This document shows, in pieces, positions 56,105 to 64,000 of a stretch of DNA of 64,000 nucleotides (positions are counted from its first letter, which is position 1; the number at the start of each line of letters is the position of its first letter). The DNA lies in NCBI RefSeq assembly GCF_000023925.1, contig NC_013169.1:2046001-2110000 (forward strand), read 5' to 3'. This DNA is from Kytococcus sedentarius DSM 20547. Its GTDB lineage: Bacteria > Actinomycetota > Actinomycetes > Actinomycetales > Dermatophilaceae. A program made the position numbers and the translations under genes. The notes beneath the pieces were generated by a model. It was not told the DNA's origin and made no database searches. It saw only the letters and a program-made list of their open reading frames with translations.

Positions 56105-57185
56105 CGTTGAACCGGAACTCCACCACGTCGCCGTCGGCCATGACGTACTCCTTGCCCTCCATGCGGACCTTGCCGGCCTCCTTGGCGGCGTTCATCGAGC
56201 CCAGCTCGTCCAGGTCCTCGAAGCTCACCACCTCAGCCTTGATGAAGCCCTTCTCGAAGTCCGTGTGGATCACGCCGGCAGCCTTCGGGGCGGTCCAGCC
56301 CTTGTGGATCGTCCAGGCGCGCGTCTCCTTGGGCCCGGCCGTCAGGTAGGTCTGCAGCCCCAGGGTGTGGAATCCCTTGCGCGCCAGCTGGTGCAGCCCC
56401 GGCTCGTCGATGCCGACGCTCTCCAGCAGCTCCGCGGCCTCGGCCTCGTCCAGCTCGGCCAGCTCGGACTCCAGCTGCGCGTTGAGGAAGATCGCGTCCG
56501 CCGGGGCCACCAGCTCGCTCATGCGCGCCTTGAACGCGTCGTCGGTCACCTGGTCCTCGTCCACGTTGATCACGTAGATGAACGGCTTGGTGGTGAGCAG
56601 ACCCAGCTGCGCGGCCTCCTCCATGTCGACTCCGGCGGCCTCACCACGGGCGAAGAGCGTATGGCCCTCCTCCAGCACACCGCGGGCCTTGACGGCGGTG
56701 TCGAGCACCGACTTCTCGATCTTCTTGCCCTTGACCTCCTTCTCGAGGCGCGGGATCGCGTTCTCGAGGGTCTGCAGGTCGGCGAGCACCAGCTCGGTGT
56801 TGATCGTCTCGAGGTCACCCGCCGGGTCGACGCGACCGTCGACGTGGTGCACGTCGGTGTCCACGAAGGCGCGGACCACCTGGCAGATCGCGTCGGCCTC
56901 GCGGATGTTGGCGAGGAACTTGTTGCCCAGCCCCTCCCCCTCGGAGGCGCCGCGCACGATGCCGGCGATGTCCACGAAGCTCACCGTCGCCGGCAGGATC
57001 TTCTCCGAACCGAAGATCTCGGCCAGCCGCGCCAGCCGCTCGTCCGGCAGCGGGACCACGCCCACGTTCGGCTCGATCGTCGCGAACGGGTAGTTCGCGG
57101 CGAGCACGTTGTTCTTGGTCAGCGCGTTGAACATGGTCGACTTGCCGACGTTGGGGAGACCGACGATTCCGATGGTGAGTGCCAC
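56100..57185 (-). CDS. ychF: Redox-regulated ATPase YchF (Obg family)
   Basis: A 361-residue P-loop protein. G1 is '[14 protein letters not shown]', the switch region includes '[20 protein letters not shown]', and the altered G4 motif '[10 protein letters not shown]' (NxxE type) explains the family's preference for ATP over GTP. A coiled coil ('[20 protein letters not shown]') and a C-terminal TGS domain ending '[11 protein letters not shown]' complete it. It is full length: the IS481 insertion at its end kept the stop codon because TAG is in the target duplication. Sequence beyond the stop, including its original terminator, has been displaced. Confidence 0.96.
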   Translation of the reverse strand: MALTIGIVGLPNVGKSTMFNALTKNNVLAANYPFATIEPNVGVVPLPDERLARLAEIFGSEKILPATVSFVDIAGIVRGASEGEGLGNKFLANIREADAICQVVRAFVDTDVHHVDGRVDPAGDLETINTELVLADLQTLENAIPRLEKEVKGKKIEKSVLDTAVKARGVLEEGHTLFARGEAAGVDMEEAAQLGLLTTKPFIYVINVDEDQVTDDAFKARMSELVAPADAIFLNAQLESELAELDEAEAAELLESVGIDEPGLHQLARKGFHTLGLQTYLTAGPKETRAWTIHKGWTAPKAAGVIHTDFEKGFIKAEVVSFEDLDELGSMNAAKEAGKVRMEGKEYVMADGDVVEFRFNV

Positions 57186-57216
57186 GAGCGCGGAGTCTAC
57201 GTGGCCGGACGAGCCC

Positions 57217-58464
57217 TCAGTCCGCCAGCACGCGCCCGCGCCGCCAGAGGACGGTCACGCACACCGCGGCCGCCGAGGTGCACGCCAGCATCGCCAGCCC
57301 CATCGGGAGCGCCCCCTCCCCCGGCAGAAGCCCGGCCAGCGGGGTGGTCACCCCGCTGATGCTGAACTGCAGCGCCCCGAGCACCGCCGTAGCCGAGCCG
57401 GCCGCCTCCCCGTGCCGGGTCAGGGCCAGCGCCGGCCCGTTGGGGAAACTCAGCCCGCCGGCCGAGACCGCCACGAAGAGCGGCACGACCACGCCCCACA
57501 GACCACCGATGCCGAGCAGCGCGCAGAGCACGACCCCCAGCGCCCCGGTCACGCCCATCGTGATGCCGGTGGTGAGGAGCCGCAGCGGGTGCCAGCGCTG
57601 CACGGCCCGCCCGTTGACCTGCGCCAGGACCACCAGCCCCACCGCGTTGGCGCCGAAGGCCAGCCCGAACTGCTGCTCGCTGAGGCCGAAGCCACCCTGC
57701 AGCACGAAGCTCGCCCCCGAGATGTAGCTGAACATGGCGGCGAACATCAGCCCCGCGGTGGCGGCCAGGAGGAGGAAGTCCGGGTCGGAGAGGATCCCCC
57801 GGTAGGTGCCCAGGAGCGCCGCGGGGCGCAGCGAGCGACGCCGCTGCGGGGGCAGGCTCTCGCGGAGGAAGAGGGCGGCCAGCAGGAGCTGCACCAGGGC
57901 GATCCCGCCGAGCACGAGGAACACCCCGCGCCAGTCGGTGCGGGTGAGGATCAGCCCGCCCAGGGTCGGGGCCAGGACCGGTGCCGCACCGTTGACCAGG
58001 GCCAGGTGGCTCATCGTGCGCGCCGCCGCCCGGCCGGCGAAGTGGTCCCGCACCATCGCCATCGCGGTCACCGACACCGCGGAGGTCGCCAGCCCCTGGA
58101 GCAACCGGGCCGCGGCGAGCACCGTCACCGAGGTGGCCGTGGCACAGAGCAGGGAGGCCACCACGTGGAGGGCCAGCCCCACCAGCAGCGGTCGCCGCCG
58201 ACCGAAGGCGTCGGAGGCCGGGCCGTTCACGAGCTGGCCCAGTCCCATCCCCAGCAGGGTGCCCGAGAGGGTCAGCTGGACCGCCGCCTGCGTGGTGAGC
58301 AGCTCGTCCTGGATGGCCGGGAGCGCCGGCAGGTAGGTGTCGATCGTCAGCGGCCCCAGCGCGGTGAGCGCGCCGAGGACGAGGACCAGCTGGAGGTAGT
58401 CGCGCCCGGCCGGGGCCGAGGCGGCGGAAGGCCCCGGGGTCGGCGCGGAGGAGGGTGCGGTCAC
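57217..58464 (-). CDS. Bcr/CflA-type multidrug MFS exporter
   Basis: A 415-residue, 12-helix drug:H+ antiporter. It begins 'LVLVLGALTALGPLTIDTYLPALPAIQ', the Bcr/CflA signature, with 'GQLVNGPASDAFGRRRPLLVG' as the helix 2-3 loop and 'RLLQGLATSAVSVTAMAMVRD' in helix 4-5. The drug profile is not deducible. GTG 58464 is the family-like start; ATG 58512 would add 16 residues and has a weak ribosome site. It is divergent from lipoprotein copy B. Confidence 0.88.
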   Translation of the reverse strand: MTAPSSAPTPGPSAASAPAGRDYLQLVLVLGALTALGPLTIDTYLPALPAIQDELLTTQAAVQLTLSGTLLGMGLGQLVNGPASDAFGRRRPLLVGLALHVVASLLCATATSVTVLAAARLLQGLATSAVSVTAMAMVRDHFAGRAAARTMSHLALVNGAAPVLAPTLGGLILTRTDWRGVFLVLGGIALVQLLLAALFLRESLPPQRRRSLRPAALLGTYRGILSDPDFLLLAATAGLMFAAMFSYISGASFVLQGGFGLSEQQFGLAFGANAVGLVVLAQVNGRAVQRWHPLRLLTTGITMGVTGALGVVLCALLGIGGLWGVVVPLFVAVSAGGLSFPNGPALALTRHGEAAGSATAVLGALQFSISGVTTPLAGLLPGEGALPMGLAMLACTSAAAVCVTVLWRRGRVLAD

Positions 58465-58596
58465 GAGGGCACAGTCTGCCGTCCGGCCACGAGGTCGCGG
58501 CGGAGACGGCATCCGGTGCAGCGCTTCTCGCTGCCCGGCATCATGCCCCCGAGGCGCCCTGTCGGACCGGGCGGGCGCCGTGGCATGAGGGGGGAA

Positions 58597-59325
58597 ATGC
58601 ACGTGCCGCTGAACGCACTCGCAGGACGATCGGGCCGATCCTCGGCGACGCGACTGACGGGGGTCCTGCTCGCAGCCAGCCTGGGGCTGTCCGCCTGCAC
58701 CCCGCAGTCGCGCTCGGAGGTGCTGCCCGAGCGCTACGTCGATCCGCCGCGGATCGCCGAGTCCCTGGACGACAGCGAGACCGAGGAGGCGGAGGAGGCC
58801 TGGGACCAGATCACCGGCTGGGCCCTGGACAACGCCACCGAGGAGGACCTCCTCGACCCCGACCGCCCCTCCCGGGAGGAGGCCCTCACCACACCGGTGA
58901 CCGAGCGGATGACCCCTGAGACCGCCGAGGCCTGGCAGGAGTTCGTCGACGCCGACCTGGCCGGCGACCGGGAGGCCCGCGACACGGTGAACCTCCTGCG
59001 CTTCCACGAGTGGCCGGCGAAGTTCCACGCCCGCCGCATGGAGCCCGTCCACCACCGCTCGTGGATCACCGCGGGCACGGTGCGCCCCGTGGACGGGGAG
59101 GCCTACGAGCTGAGGTTCACCCTCGTGACCCGGGCCGGCCTCACCTGGGAGAAGTCCCTCGTGGAGCGAGACATCAACCGACGCCTCAAGCTGCGCGTGG
59201 TCCCCGACGGGGACCGCTGGGTGGTGGAGGACTTCGACGGCGAGCTGCGCATCGCCCCTCCCCGGAGAACCGGCAGCCGGTGCTGTGACCCGGCGACGAC
59301 CGGCCCCGTGACCGCAGACCGGTGA
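58597..59325 (+). CDS. Lipoprotein of unknown function, copy B
   Basis: A 242-residue paralogue of the gene at 39741. Signal peptide with lipobox 'LGLSAC'; then 'EVLPERYVDPPRIAESLDDS', 'EAWDQITGWALDNATEEDLL', 'EFVDADLAGDREARDTVNLL' and 'RVVPDGDRWVVEDFDGELRI', block for block as in copy A. The C-terminus is longer by about 20 residues. ATG 58597 follows GAGGGGGG; ATG 58585 is possible. The family looks peculiar to this lineage; no domain is recognised. Confidence 0.8.
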   Translation: MHVPLNALAGRSGRSSATRLTGVLLAASLGLSACTPQSRSEVLPERYVDPPRIAESLDDSETEEAEEAWDQITGWALDNATEEDLLDPDRPSREEALTTPVTERMTPETAEAWQEFVDADLAGDREARDTVNLLRFHEWPAKFHARRMEPVHHRSWITAGTVRPVDGEAYELRFTLVTRAGLTWEKSLVERDINRRLKLRVVPDGDRWVVEDFDGELRIAPPRRTGSRCCDPATTGPVTADR

Positions 59326-59327
59326 CC

Positions 59328-59984
59328 TCAGCAGAGGTCGTGCCGCCGGACCTCGGCCGCCACCCGCGGGCGGCGGCCCCACCGGCTGCCCAGCACGGCC
59401 ACCGCACCGACACAGGAGCCCACGGCGACGTCCTGCCCCCGCAGGGAGGGCACCCGCGGCAGGCGTGCCACCCACTCGCCCGACCCGCCACGGGCACCGG
59501 TCACGGTCACCGCGGACAGGGGGACCGCCAGCCCGCAGCCGGCCGCCTTGAGCACCGACTCCTTGCGGGCGAACGCCCTCCGCACCCCGGCGAGCCCCGT
59601 TGCCGGGCCTGACTCCAGCTCACGTGGGCTGAACACGTCCGCCGGCCGGGGCACGTCCCCGCACGGTCCGACGAGGTCCAGGCCGATGGCCGGCACCCGA
59701 CCCCACCACCTCGCGTCGGTCGCGGCCACCGCGACGACCCAGCCACCCTGACCGTCCGGGGCGCGGGAGGTGCTGAACTGGACGGCGCCACCGGGGAGGC
59801 GAGGGCGCCCGTGGGGACCACCGCACCACTCGCAGGAGCGCACCGGCGCCGGGAGCCGGGCCTGCGGCACCCCCAGGCGACGGGCCAGCAGGAGGTCACG
59901 CAGCCTCCAGCCGGCCTCCCGTCGGGCATGGGGGTCGGCCCCCACCGGTGTCCAGAGCACCTCCACGCGGAGGCGTCGGGTCAC
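59328..59984 (-). CDS. 4'-phosphopantetheinyl transferase (Sfp type)
   Basis: A 218-residue PPTase. 'CEWCGGPHGRPRLPG' precedes 'VQFSTSRAPDG', then the Mg/CoA motif 'AIGLDLVGPCGDV' (family GVDxE, here with Val in place of Glu), 'VFSPRELES', and the catalytic 'RAFARKESVLKAAGCGLAVPL' (WxxKEA-type). It installs the phosphopantetheine arm on carrier domains, and the PCP of the NRPS 14 kb away needs such an enzyme. GTG 59984 overlaps the upstream BPL-N stop. A usual acidic metal ligand being absent is unexpected. Confidence 0.85.
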   Translation of the reverse strand: MTRRLRVEVLWTPVGADPHARREAGWRLRDLLLARRLGVPQARLPAPVRSCEWCGGPHGRPRLPGGAVQFSTSRAPDGQGGWVVAVAATDARWWGRVPAIGLDLVGPCGDVPRPADVFSPRELESGPATGLAGVRRAFARKESVLKAAGCGLAVPLSAVTVTGARGGSGEWVARLPRVPSLRGQDVAVGSCVGAVAVLGSRWGRRPRVAAEVRRHDLC

Positions 59985-60670
59985 CGTCCGACGAGACCCG
60001 TCACCGCGGTGGCCAGGTCCATGGCCAGGTCCCGGGTGGAGTTCTGCGGGGGCTCGAGACCGGCGTCGGTGTACCAGTCGACGGTCGCCTCCGGGTGCGG
60101 GCCCGTCAGACCGACCCACCCCCGTTCCCACCGGGAGAGGGTCGCCGCCACGTCGCCGTTGACGTAGCGGGCGAGGACCCGGATCCAGGGGTCCTGCTCG
60201 TCGACGAGCAGGACCGGCGCGTCCTGGACGAACACCTCGCGCCACTGGCCCCGCCACTGGATCGTCGTCGTGGCAGGGTCACCGTGCGTCACGTCGGCCC
60301 CGGGCCGCCGGAACCACTGGTCGGTGTCGCCACCGCCACGGATGATCCCGTAGCCCGGCCCCTGCCCGGCGAGGTAGGCGCCGAGGCAGAAGCCGAGGTA
60401 CCCGCCCCCGCCGGCCACGTAGGGGGCGACGAGGTCGACATCGGGGCCGATCCGCTCCCACTCGTCCTGGACCGTGCCCCCGCCGGGGTGGGCCAGCACC
60501 AGCGGACCCTTGGCCAGTGCCTCCCCCAGGCTCATCTCCTCGCCGGGCCCGACGTAGTGGCACCACACGCCCAGCGGCTCCAGGATGGCCGCGACTGTCT
60601 CGGCACACCCGGGCACCGCCCCCCTGCCGCGGAACACCGCCGCCCAAGGTCCGAACCGTTCCGTGCTCAT
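59981..60670 (-). CDS. BPL-N domain (class I amidotransferase-like) protein
   Basis: A 229-residue protein similar to the N-terminal domain of eukaryotic biotin-protein ligase. 'LVLAHPGGGTVQDEWERIG' and 'GGGGYLGFCLGAYLAGQGPG' give a GATase-like fold with the nucleophile Cys in GFCLGA. The reaction is unknown. AGGAGAGG stands before ATG 60670. It is first in a two-gene unit with the PPTase, so it may act on the same metabolite path. Confidence 0.83.
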   Translation of the reverse strand: MSTERFGPWAAVFRGRGAVPGCAETVAAILEPLGVWCHYVGPGEEMSLGEALAKGPLVLAHPGGGTVQDEWERIGPDVDLVAPYVAGGGGYLGFCLGAYLAGQGPGYGIIRGGGDTDQWFRRPGADVTHGDPATTTIQWRGQWREVFVQDAPVLLVDEQDPWIRVLARYVNGDVAATLSRWERGWVGLTGPHPEATVDWYTDAGLEPPQNSTRDLAMDLATAVTGLVGR

Positions 60671-60849
60671 GCGCGATACCTCTCCTGCCGGGTGAGCTGC
60701 TGCACTGACAGGTCAAACGCTAGCGGGGCCTCGCCCCCGGTGGGGAGCCGAGGGCACGTGACACCTCCGGCACTCGTCCCGGGGCTGCTCCCTCCTCCCG
60801 GCCCGGAGCCGGGGCCGTGGCTGTCGGTAGTGGCTGCGATGCTGCGCGC

Positions 60850-62022
60850 ATGTCAGAGGACCCCACCACCCTCCTGCCCGTGCTGCTCGTCTGCGCCCTG
60901 GCCCTGCTGGCCCTCGGGACGCTGCTCGGCTGGTGGGCCCGGGGCGCGCGAGGATCCACCCAGCTGGCTGTCCTGCGGGAGCGTTCGCGGTCCCTGCAGG
61001 AGCGGGCCGAGCGGGCGGAGACGAGCCTGCAGGAGCGCGAGGCCGAGGCCGCCTCCAGCGCCCGCGTCCTGGAGGCCGTCACGCCGGTGCAGCGCAGCCT
61101 GGAACGGATGGAGCGGCAGGTCACCGCCCTGGAGCGCGACCGGGTGGAGCAGTTCGGGGAGGTCGGCGAGCGGCTGCGACACGTGGCCGCCTCCACCGAA
61201 CGCCTCGACGCAGCGACCACCTCCCTGGCCGGGTCGCTGGCCTCCAGCGGGGTGCGCGGCACCTGGGGGGAGACCCAGCTGCGGCGGCTGGTCGAGCACG
61301 CGGGGATGCTCGCCCGGGTGGACTTCGACGAGCAGGTCCGCGCGGTGAGCGACCACGACCGCGAGGTGCGCCCCGACATGGTGGTGAACCTCCCTGACGA
61401 CCGGGTCGTGGTGCTGGACGCCAAGGCCCCGATGACCGCCTTCCTCACCGCCCAGGAGGTCGACGAGGCCGACCGGCCCGGGCTGCTCACCCAGCACGCC
61501 AAGGCCCTGCGCCAGCACGTCGACACCCTGTCCGGGAAGGCCTACTGGAGCGCGTTCCGCCGCACCCCCCAGTTCGTGGTCTGCTTCGTCCCCACCGACG
61601 CCACCCTGGCCGCCGCGCTGCAGGCCGACCCGGCGCTCTACGACGACGCCCTGGCCAAGGAGGTTGTGCTCGCCTCGCCGGCCACCACGATGGCGCTGCT
61701 GCGCACCGTGGCGCTCACCTGGCAGCACGACACCGTCGAGCGCAACGCCGAGGAGGTGCTGCTGCTCGGCCGCCAGCTCCACGAACGGCTGGCCACCACC
61801 GCCGGGCACCTGGACCAGATGGGCCGCCAGCTCACCCGCACCGTCGAGAGCTACAACCAGCTGGTGGGCGGCCTCGAGTCGCGGGTCCTGGTCAGCGCCC
61901 GGCGGTTCACCGACCTCGGGCTCCCGGGTGAGGAGCTGCCGCACGCGCCGGGGGTCACCGCCGCAGCGCGCCCGCTGACGGCGCCCGAATTGACCGCCCG
62001 AACTGACCGCCCGAACGAATAA
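60850..62022 (+). CDS. rmuC: DNA recombination protein RmuC
   Basis: A 390-residue protein with one N-terminal membrane segment (about 8-26), a coiled coil ('LRERSRSLQERAERAETSLQ' to residue 90) and the RmuC nuclease-like domain: 'GVRGTWGETQLRRLVEHAGM', 'VNLPDDRVVVLDAKAPMTAF' and 'SPATTMALLRTVALTWQHD'. RmuC limits DNA inversion events in E. coli. The start at ATG 60850 keeps the membrane helix near the N-terminus; no ribosome site is evident. Confidence 0.93.
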   Translation: MSEDPTTLLPVLLVCALALLALGTLLGWWARGARGSTQLAVLRERSRSLQERAERAETSLQEREAEAASSARVLEAVTPVQRSLERMERQVTALERDRVEQFGEVGERLRHVAASTERLDAATTSLAGSLASSGVRGTWGETQLRRLVEHAGMLARVDFDEQVRAVSDHDREVRPDMVVNLPDDRVVVLDAKAPMTAFLTAQEVDEADRPGLLTQHAKALRQHVDTLSGKAYWSAFRRTPQFVVCFVPTDATLAAALQADPALYDDALAKEVVLASPATTMALLRTVALTWQHDTVERNAEEVLLLGRQLHERLATTAGHLDQMGRQLTRTVESYNQLVGGLESRVLVSARRFTDLGLPGEELPHAPGVTAAARPLTAPELTARTDRPNE

Positions 62023-62120
62023 GACGACCGACGTCACGGCCACCCGGACCTCTCCACCGCACAACCCCTCCGGCCGCGAGATCCCACCCCCCATCGGGAC
62101 TGGGTGATGCGTCACATGTT

Positions 62121-62126
62121 TAGGCT
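62121..62126 (+). promoter_or_regulatory. -10 box of the truncated LLM gene
   Basis: TAGGCT followed by seven bases and ATG 62134, the same short spacing as at ku and moaA; a leaderless start is likely. Confidence 0.45.
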
Positions 62127-62133
62127 GGGGGGC

Positions 62134-62385
62134 ATGAAGGCATTCGGATTCCTGAGTTTTGGCCACTACGGCGGCGACCCCTCACGCGGCGGACTGAGTG
62201 CCCGGCAGATGTTGCACGACGCGGTCGACATCGCCGTCGGCGCGGATGAGCTGGGCGTGAACAACGCCTCCTTCCGCGTACACCACTTCGCCCCCCAGTC
62301 CGCCGCTCCCTTCCCCCTGCTGGCCGCGGCCGCAGCGCGCACGCGGCGGATCGAGGTGGGCACCGGCGTGATCGACATGCGCTAG
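62134..62385 (+). pseudogene. LLM-class monooxygenase, N-terminal fragment
   Basis: The 83 residues 'MKAFGFLSFGHYGGDPSRGG' to 'RRIEVGTGVIDMR' cover the first three strands of a luciferase-like barrel. The sequence then ends in TAG at 62383-62385 inside the palindrome ATGCGCTAGCGCAT (62377-62390), and nothing like the remaining 250 residues follows. The flanking DNA to the right has different codon use. So the gene was cut by an insertion or recombination at this point. Confidence 0.75.
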
Positions 62386-62390
62386 CGCAT
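62377..62390. repeat. 14-bp perfect palindrome at the break point
   Basis: ATGCGCTAGCGCAT lies exactly where the LLM gene stops being recognisable. It may mark the recombination site or be a chance result of joining. Confidence 0.6.
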
Positions 62391-62485
62391 ATGGGGGTTG
62401 TAATGCTCGAAGGCAGGCGCTGCCGCGGACGACTCGACCCTGCCATCGTGGTAGCTGGTCCGGTGAAGCCTCAGACCGAGGACGC

Positions 62486-62516
62486 TTGACCTTGCCCCTG
62501 GGGGAAGGCGTCAAGT
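62486..62516 (+). promoter_or_regulatory. MerR-type promoter/operator
   Basis: TTGACC (62486-62491) and TCAAGT (62511-62516) are separated by 19 nt, the over-long spacer of MerR-activated promoters. The spacer carries an inverted repeat CCTTGCCCC..GGGGAAGG, and CTTGAC/GTCAAG flank it. It lies upstream of the effector-domain gene and the MerR gene and probably serves both. Confidence 0.65.
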
Positions 62517-62571
62517 GGTTTGCAGGTGGTCACAACGCCACCGGCAATACGGAAAGAGGACGTGATCTGAA

Positions 62572-63075
62572 ATGGCACTCAACATCGCAGCCGAAGAGCG
62601 GCAGACTGTTCACTACATCGGCGTTCCCATCAGCGCCCGATTCTCGGAATTCGGCGCGCCCGGCGGGCCGAACGAGGCGATCCCGCGGATCTATCAGTGG
62701 CTGGGCGAGCACCAGGTTGCGCCGCTTGGCGGGCCTCTCTACGTCTACCGTCACATCGGAAACAGTGATGACACGGTTGACCTCACCGTCGCGGTGCCGA
62801 TCGCCGGACCGGTCAAGCCGACAGACGGTCTCGTTCTCGGTGCCCTCCCGGCAGGCACCTACGTCGTCGGCCGTCATGTCGGCGCGCCCGATGCCATCCC
62901 GGCGGCGCACAGCGAGGTCAAGAAATGGGCCGAGGCCAACGGGCATCGCCTCGACGTCCTCGAAGACGACAACGGTGGACTGTGGACCGGCCACGCGGAG
63001 CACTTCCTCACCGATCCCGCAGAAGAGCCGGACCGCTCCAAGTGGGCCACCGATCTGCTGTTCAAGACCGTCTGA
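62572..63075 (+). CDS. GyrI-like effector-binding domain protein
   Basis: A 167-residue small-molecule-binding protein. 'YIGVPISARFSEFGAPGGPNEAIPRIYQWL' and 'LTVAVPIAGPVKPTDGLVLGALPAGTYVVGRHVGA' (short parts shown) form the SHS2-type GyrI-like fold also found in the C-terminus of the next gene. It may sequester the same ligand as the MerR regulator. Codon third positions include many A and T, unlike the core genes, so the region was probably acquired. The ribosome site is weak (AAGAGGA at long distance). Confidence 0.78.
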   Translation: MALNIAAEERQTVHYIGVPISARFSEFGAPGGPNEAIPRIYQWLGEHQVAPLGGPLYVYRHIGNSDDTVDLTVAVPIAGPVKPTDGLVLGALPAGTYVVGRHVGAPDAIPAAHSEVKKWAEANGHRLDVLEDDNGGLWTGHAEHFLTDPAEEPDRSKWATDLLFKTV

Positions 63076-63116
63076 GCGCGCAGAGCCTTCGATAGACTGG
63101 GCTCTTGAGGAGGGGC

Positions 63117-63950
63117 ATGGCTGATCTGATGACGATTGGGGAGTTCGCGGCGGCCACATGGCTGTCGCCGAAGGCGCTCCGGCTCTACGACCGGAACGGT
63201 CTTCTCTCGCCCGATGCGGTCGATCCGTTCAATGGCTATCGGAAGTACAGCCACTCTCAGATCGAAGTCGCCCGTCTCGTCACCATGCTCCGGCGCATCG
63301 ACATGCCCCTTGACCAGATCAGGGAGCTGCTGGGACTGCCTGAAGATGAAAGATCAGCCTTCGTAACGCGTTATCGGGAAGCCGAAGCGGAGCGGCACGC
63401 ACGTCGCCAATCCCTGGCTCGCTTCATCGAGCACGCGGTCGCAGAGGGCTCGTTGGACGGACACGGCCAGCCTGGATCCTCCCGGTTTGAGGTATCGCTG
63501 CGAACCGTTCCAGACAGCGCGGTTCTGACATCGACCCGGCACACGTCCGCTCGCGAGCTGCCTGATGTCATTCGCTCCAGTGCAGCGAAACTCCTGCAGC
63601 TCGCGGACGGACGCGGCGGTGCAATCGGTGGGCTCGTCGTGATCTACCACGGCCAAGTCGGCTGGGAGTCCGACGGGCCCATCGAGGTCTGTGTGCCGCT
63701 CCGCGACGCGGAGCGTGCCCATCGAGTGGAACGCAAGCATTTGCAGCTGTTCACTCGCGTCGTTTCCGAGGATGTGCAGTTCCCCAGGATTCTCGCGGCG
63801 TTCGAAGCGGTCCAGATGCGTGCTCGTCAACTCGGTTTCGCCCATGCGGGACCGCCGCGAGAAATCTACACGCCAGATAGTCAAGACTCGGTGCCGCGAT
63901 GTGAGGTTGCATTGCCGGTCACCACAAATGAAGGACAGTTGAGCATATGA
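63117..63950 (+). CDS. MerR-family regulator with effector-binding domain
   Basis: A 277-residue activator of the BmrR/TipA layout. Winged HTH: 'MTIGEFAAATWLSPKALRLYDRNGLLSPD'; coiled coil 'DQIRELLGLPEDERSAFVTR'; then a GyrI-like domain ('IGGLVVIYHGQVGWESDGPIEVCVPL', short parts). It twists MerR-type promoters with 19-bp spacers, and one lies upstream at 62486. ATG 63117 follows GAGGAGG. The stop overlaps the start of another gene (63947), so a ligand-linked operon continues past the window. Confidence 0.9.
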   Translation: MADLMTIGEFAAATWLSPKALRLYDRNGLLSPDAVDPFNGYRKYSHSQIEVARLVTMLRRIDMPLDQIRELLGLPEDERSAFVTRYREAEAERHARRQSLARFIEHAVAEGSLDGHGQPGSSRFEVSLRTVPDSAVLTSTRHTSARELPDVIRSSAAKLLQLADGRGGAIGGLVVIYHGQVGWESDGPIEVCVPLRDAERAHRVERKHLQLFTRVVSEDVQFPRILAAFEAVQMRARQLGFAHAGPPREIYTPDSQDSVPRCEVALPVTTNEGQLSI

Positions 63951-64000
63951 AAATCGTTCTTCCCACGGACTGCGGGAATGCGCCGAGAATCGCCATAGTC
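63947..64000 (+). CDS. Partial gene after merR (possibly NTF2-like)
   Basis: ATG 63947 overlaps the MerR stop. Only 18 codons are visible: 'MKIVLPTDCGNAPRIAIV'. Proteins that start with a similar 'LP.DCGNAP' often belong to SnoaL/NTF2-like small-ligand families, but this is from memory of a short motif and cannot be confirmed here. Confidence 0.45.
   Translation, partial: MKIVLPTDCGNAPRIAIV

Overview
The window is chromosomal DNA from a high-GC actinobacterium, most likely Micrococcales. Signs of this are G/C-rich third codon positions, many GTG starts, a monomeric NADP isocitrate dehydrogenase, a Pol-PE-Lig type LigD with Ku, and an ectoine cluster fused to lysC-asd. I cannot name the genus. 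Several -10 boxes of the form TAnnnT lie only 6-7 nt before an ATG, which suggests frequent leaderless mRNAs.

Layout. 1-5.7 kb: lysC(partial)-asd-ectA-ectB-ectC-ectD, a full route from aspartate to hydroxyectoine, then an FMN reductase. 6-17 kb: icd; thiC behind a TPP riboswitch, followed by a frameshifted MFS gene; a DUF808 protein; mug; an SMR guanidinium exporter behind a guanidine-III riboswitch; an SDR; and a luciferase-like monooxygenase with its flavin reductase. 17-21 kb: ligD and ku (NHEJ) with a nuclease-fold remnant between them. 21-30 kb: three paralogous small membrane proteins around an unusual diadenylate-cyclase-domain protein and a CDF metal exporter, then a cupin and a P2-type ATPase. 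30-31.9 kb: a decay zone (a twice-frameshifted gene, an isolated LuxR HTH, a C-terminal gene fragment) beside a HepT/MntA pair. 32-39 kb: molybdenum cofactor and molybdate uptake genes, in which moeA has lost about 85 codons and modA has a stop codon exactly at its lipobox cysteine. 39-47 kb: a lipoprotein, a membrane acyltransferase-like protein, a 1344-residue Pls/PosA-type NRPS and a DUF368/PopT protein. 47-50.4 kb: a Crp/Fnr regulator divergent from a metal chaperone and P1B ATPase, with an FNR-like box between them.

50.4-56.1 kb is an insertion-sequence pile-up. An IS3 element cuts into a TetR gene. Next to it an IS481 element carries a 6-bp target duplication and was itself entered by an IS110 element, into which an IS256 element then inserted. 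The IS110 left end reads as a bridge RNA: its target-loop guide is complementary to the very IS481 sequence where it sits, and its donor-loop guides match the element's own ends. I consider this the most interesting signal in the window.

56.1-64 kb: ychF (its stop codon lies in the IS481 target duplication), a Bcr/CflA exporter, a second copy of the lipoprotein, a phosphopantetheinyl transferase (which could serve the NRPS), a BPL-N protein and rmuC. Last comes a truncated monooxygenase gene ending at a palindrome, beyond which lies DNA of different codon use with a MerR-type autoregulated operon.
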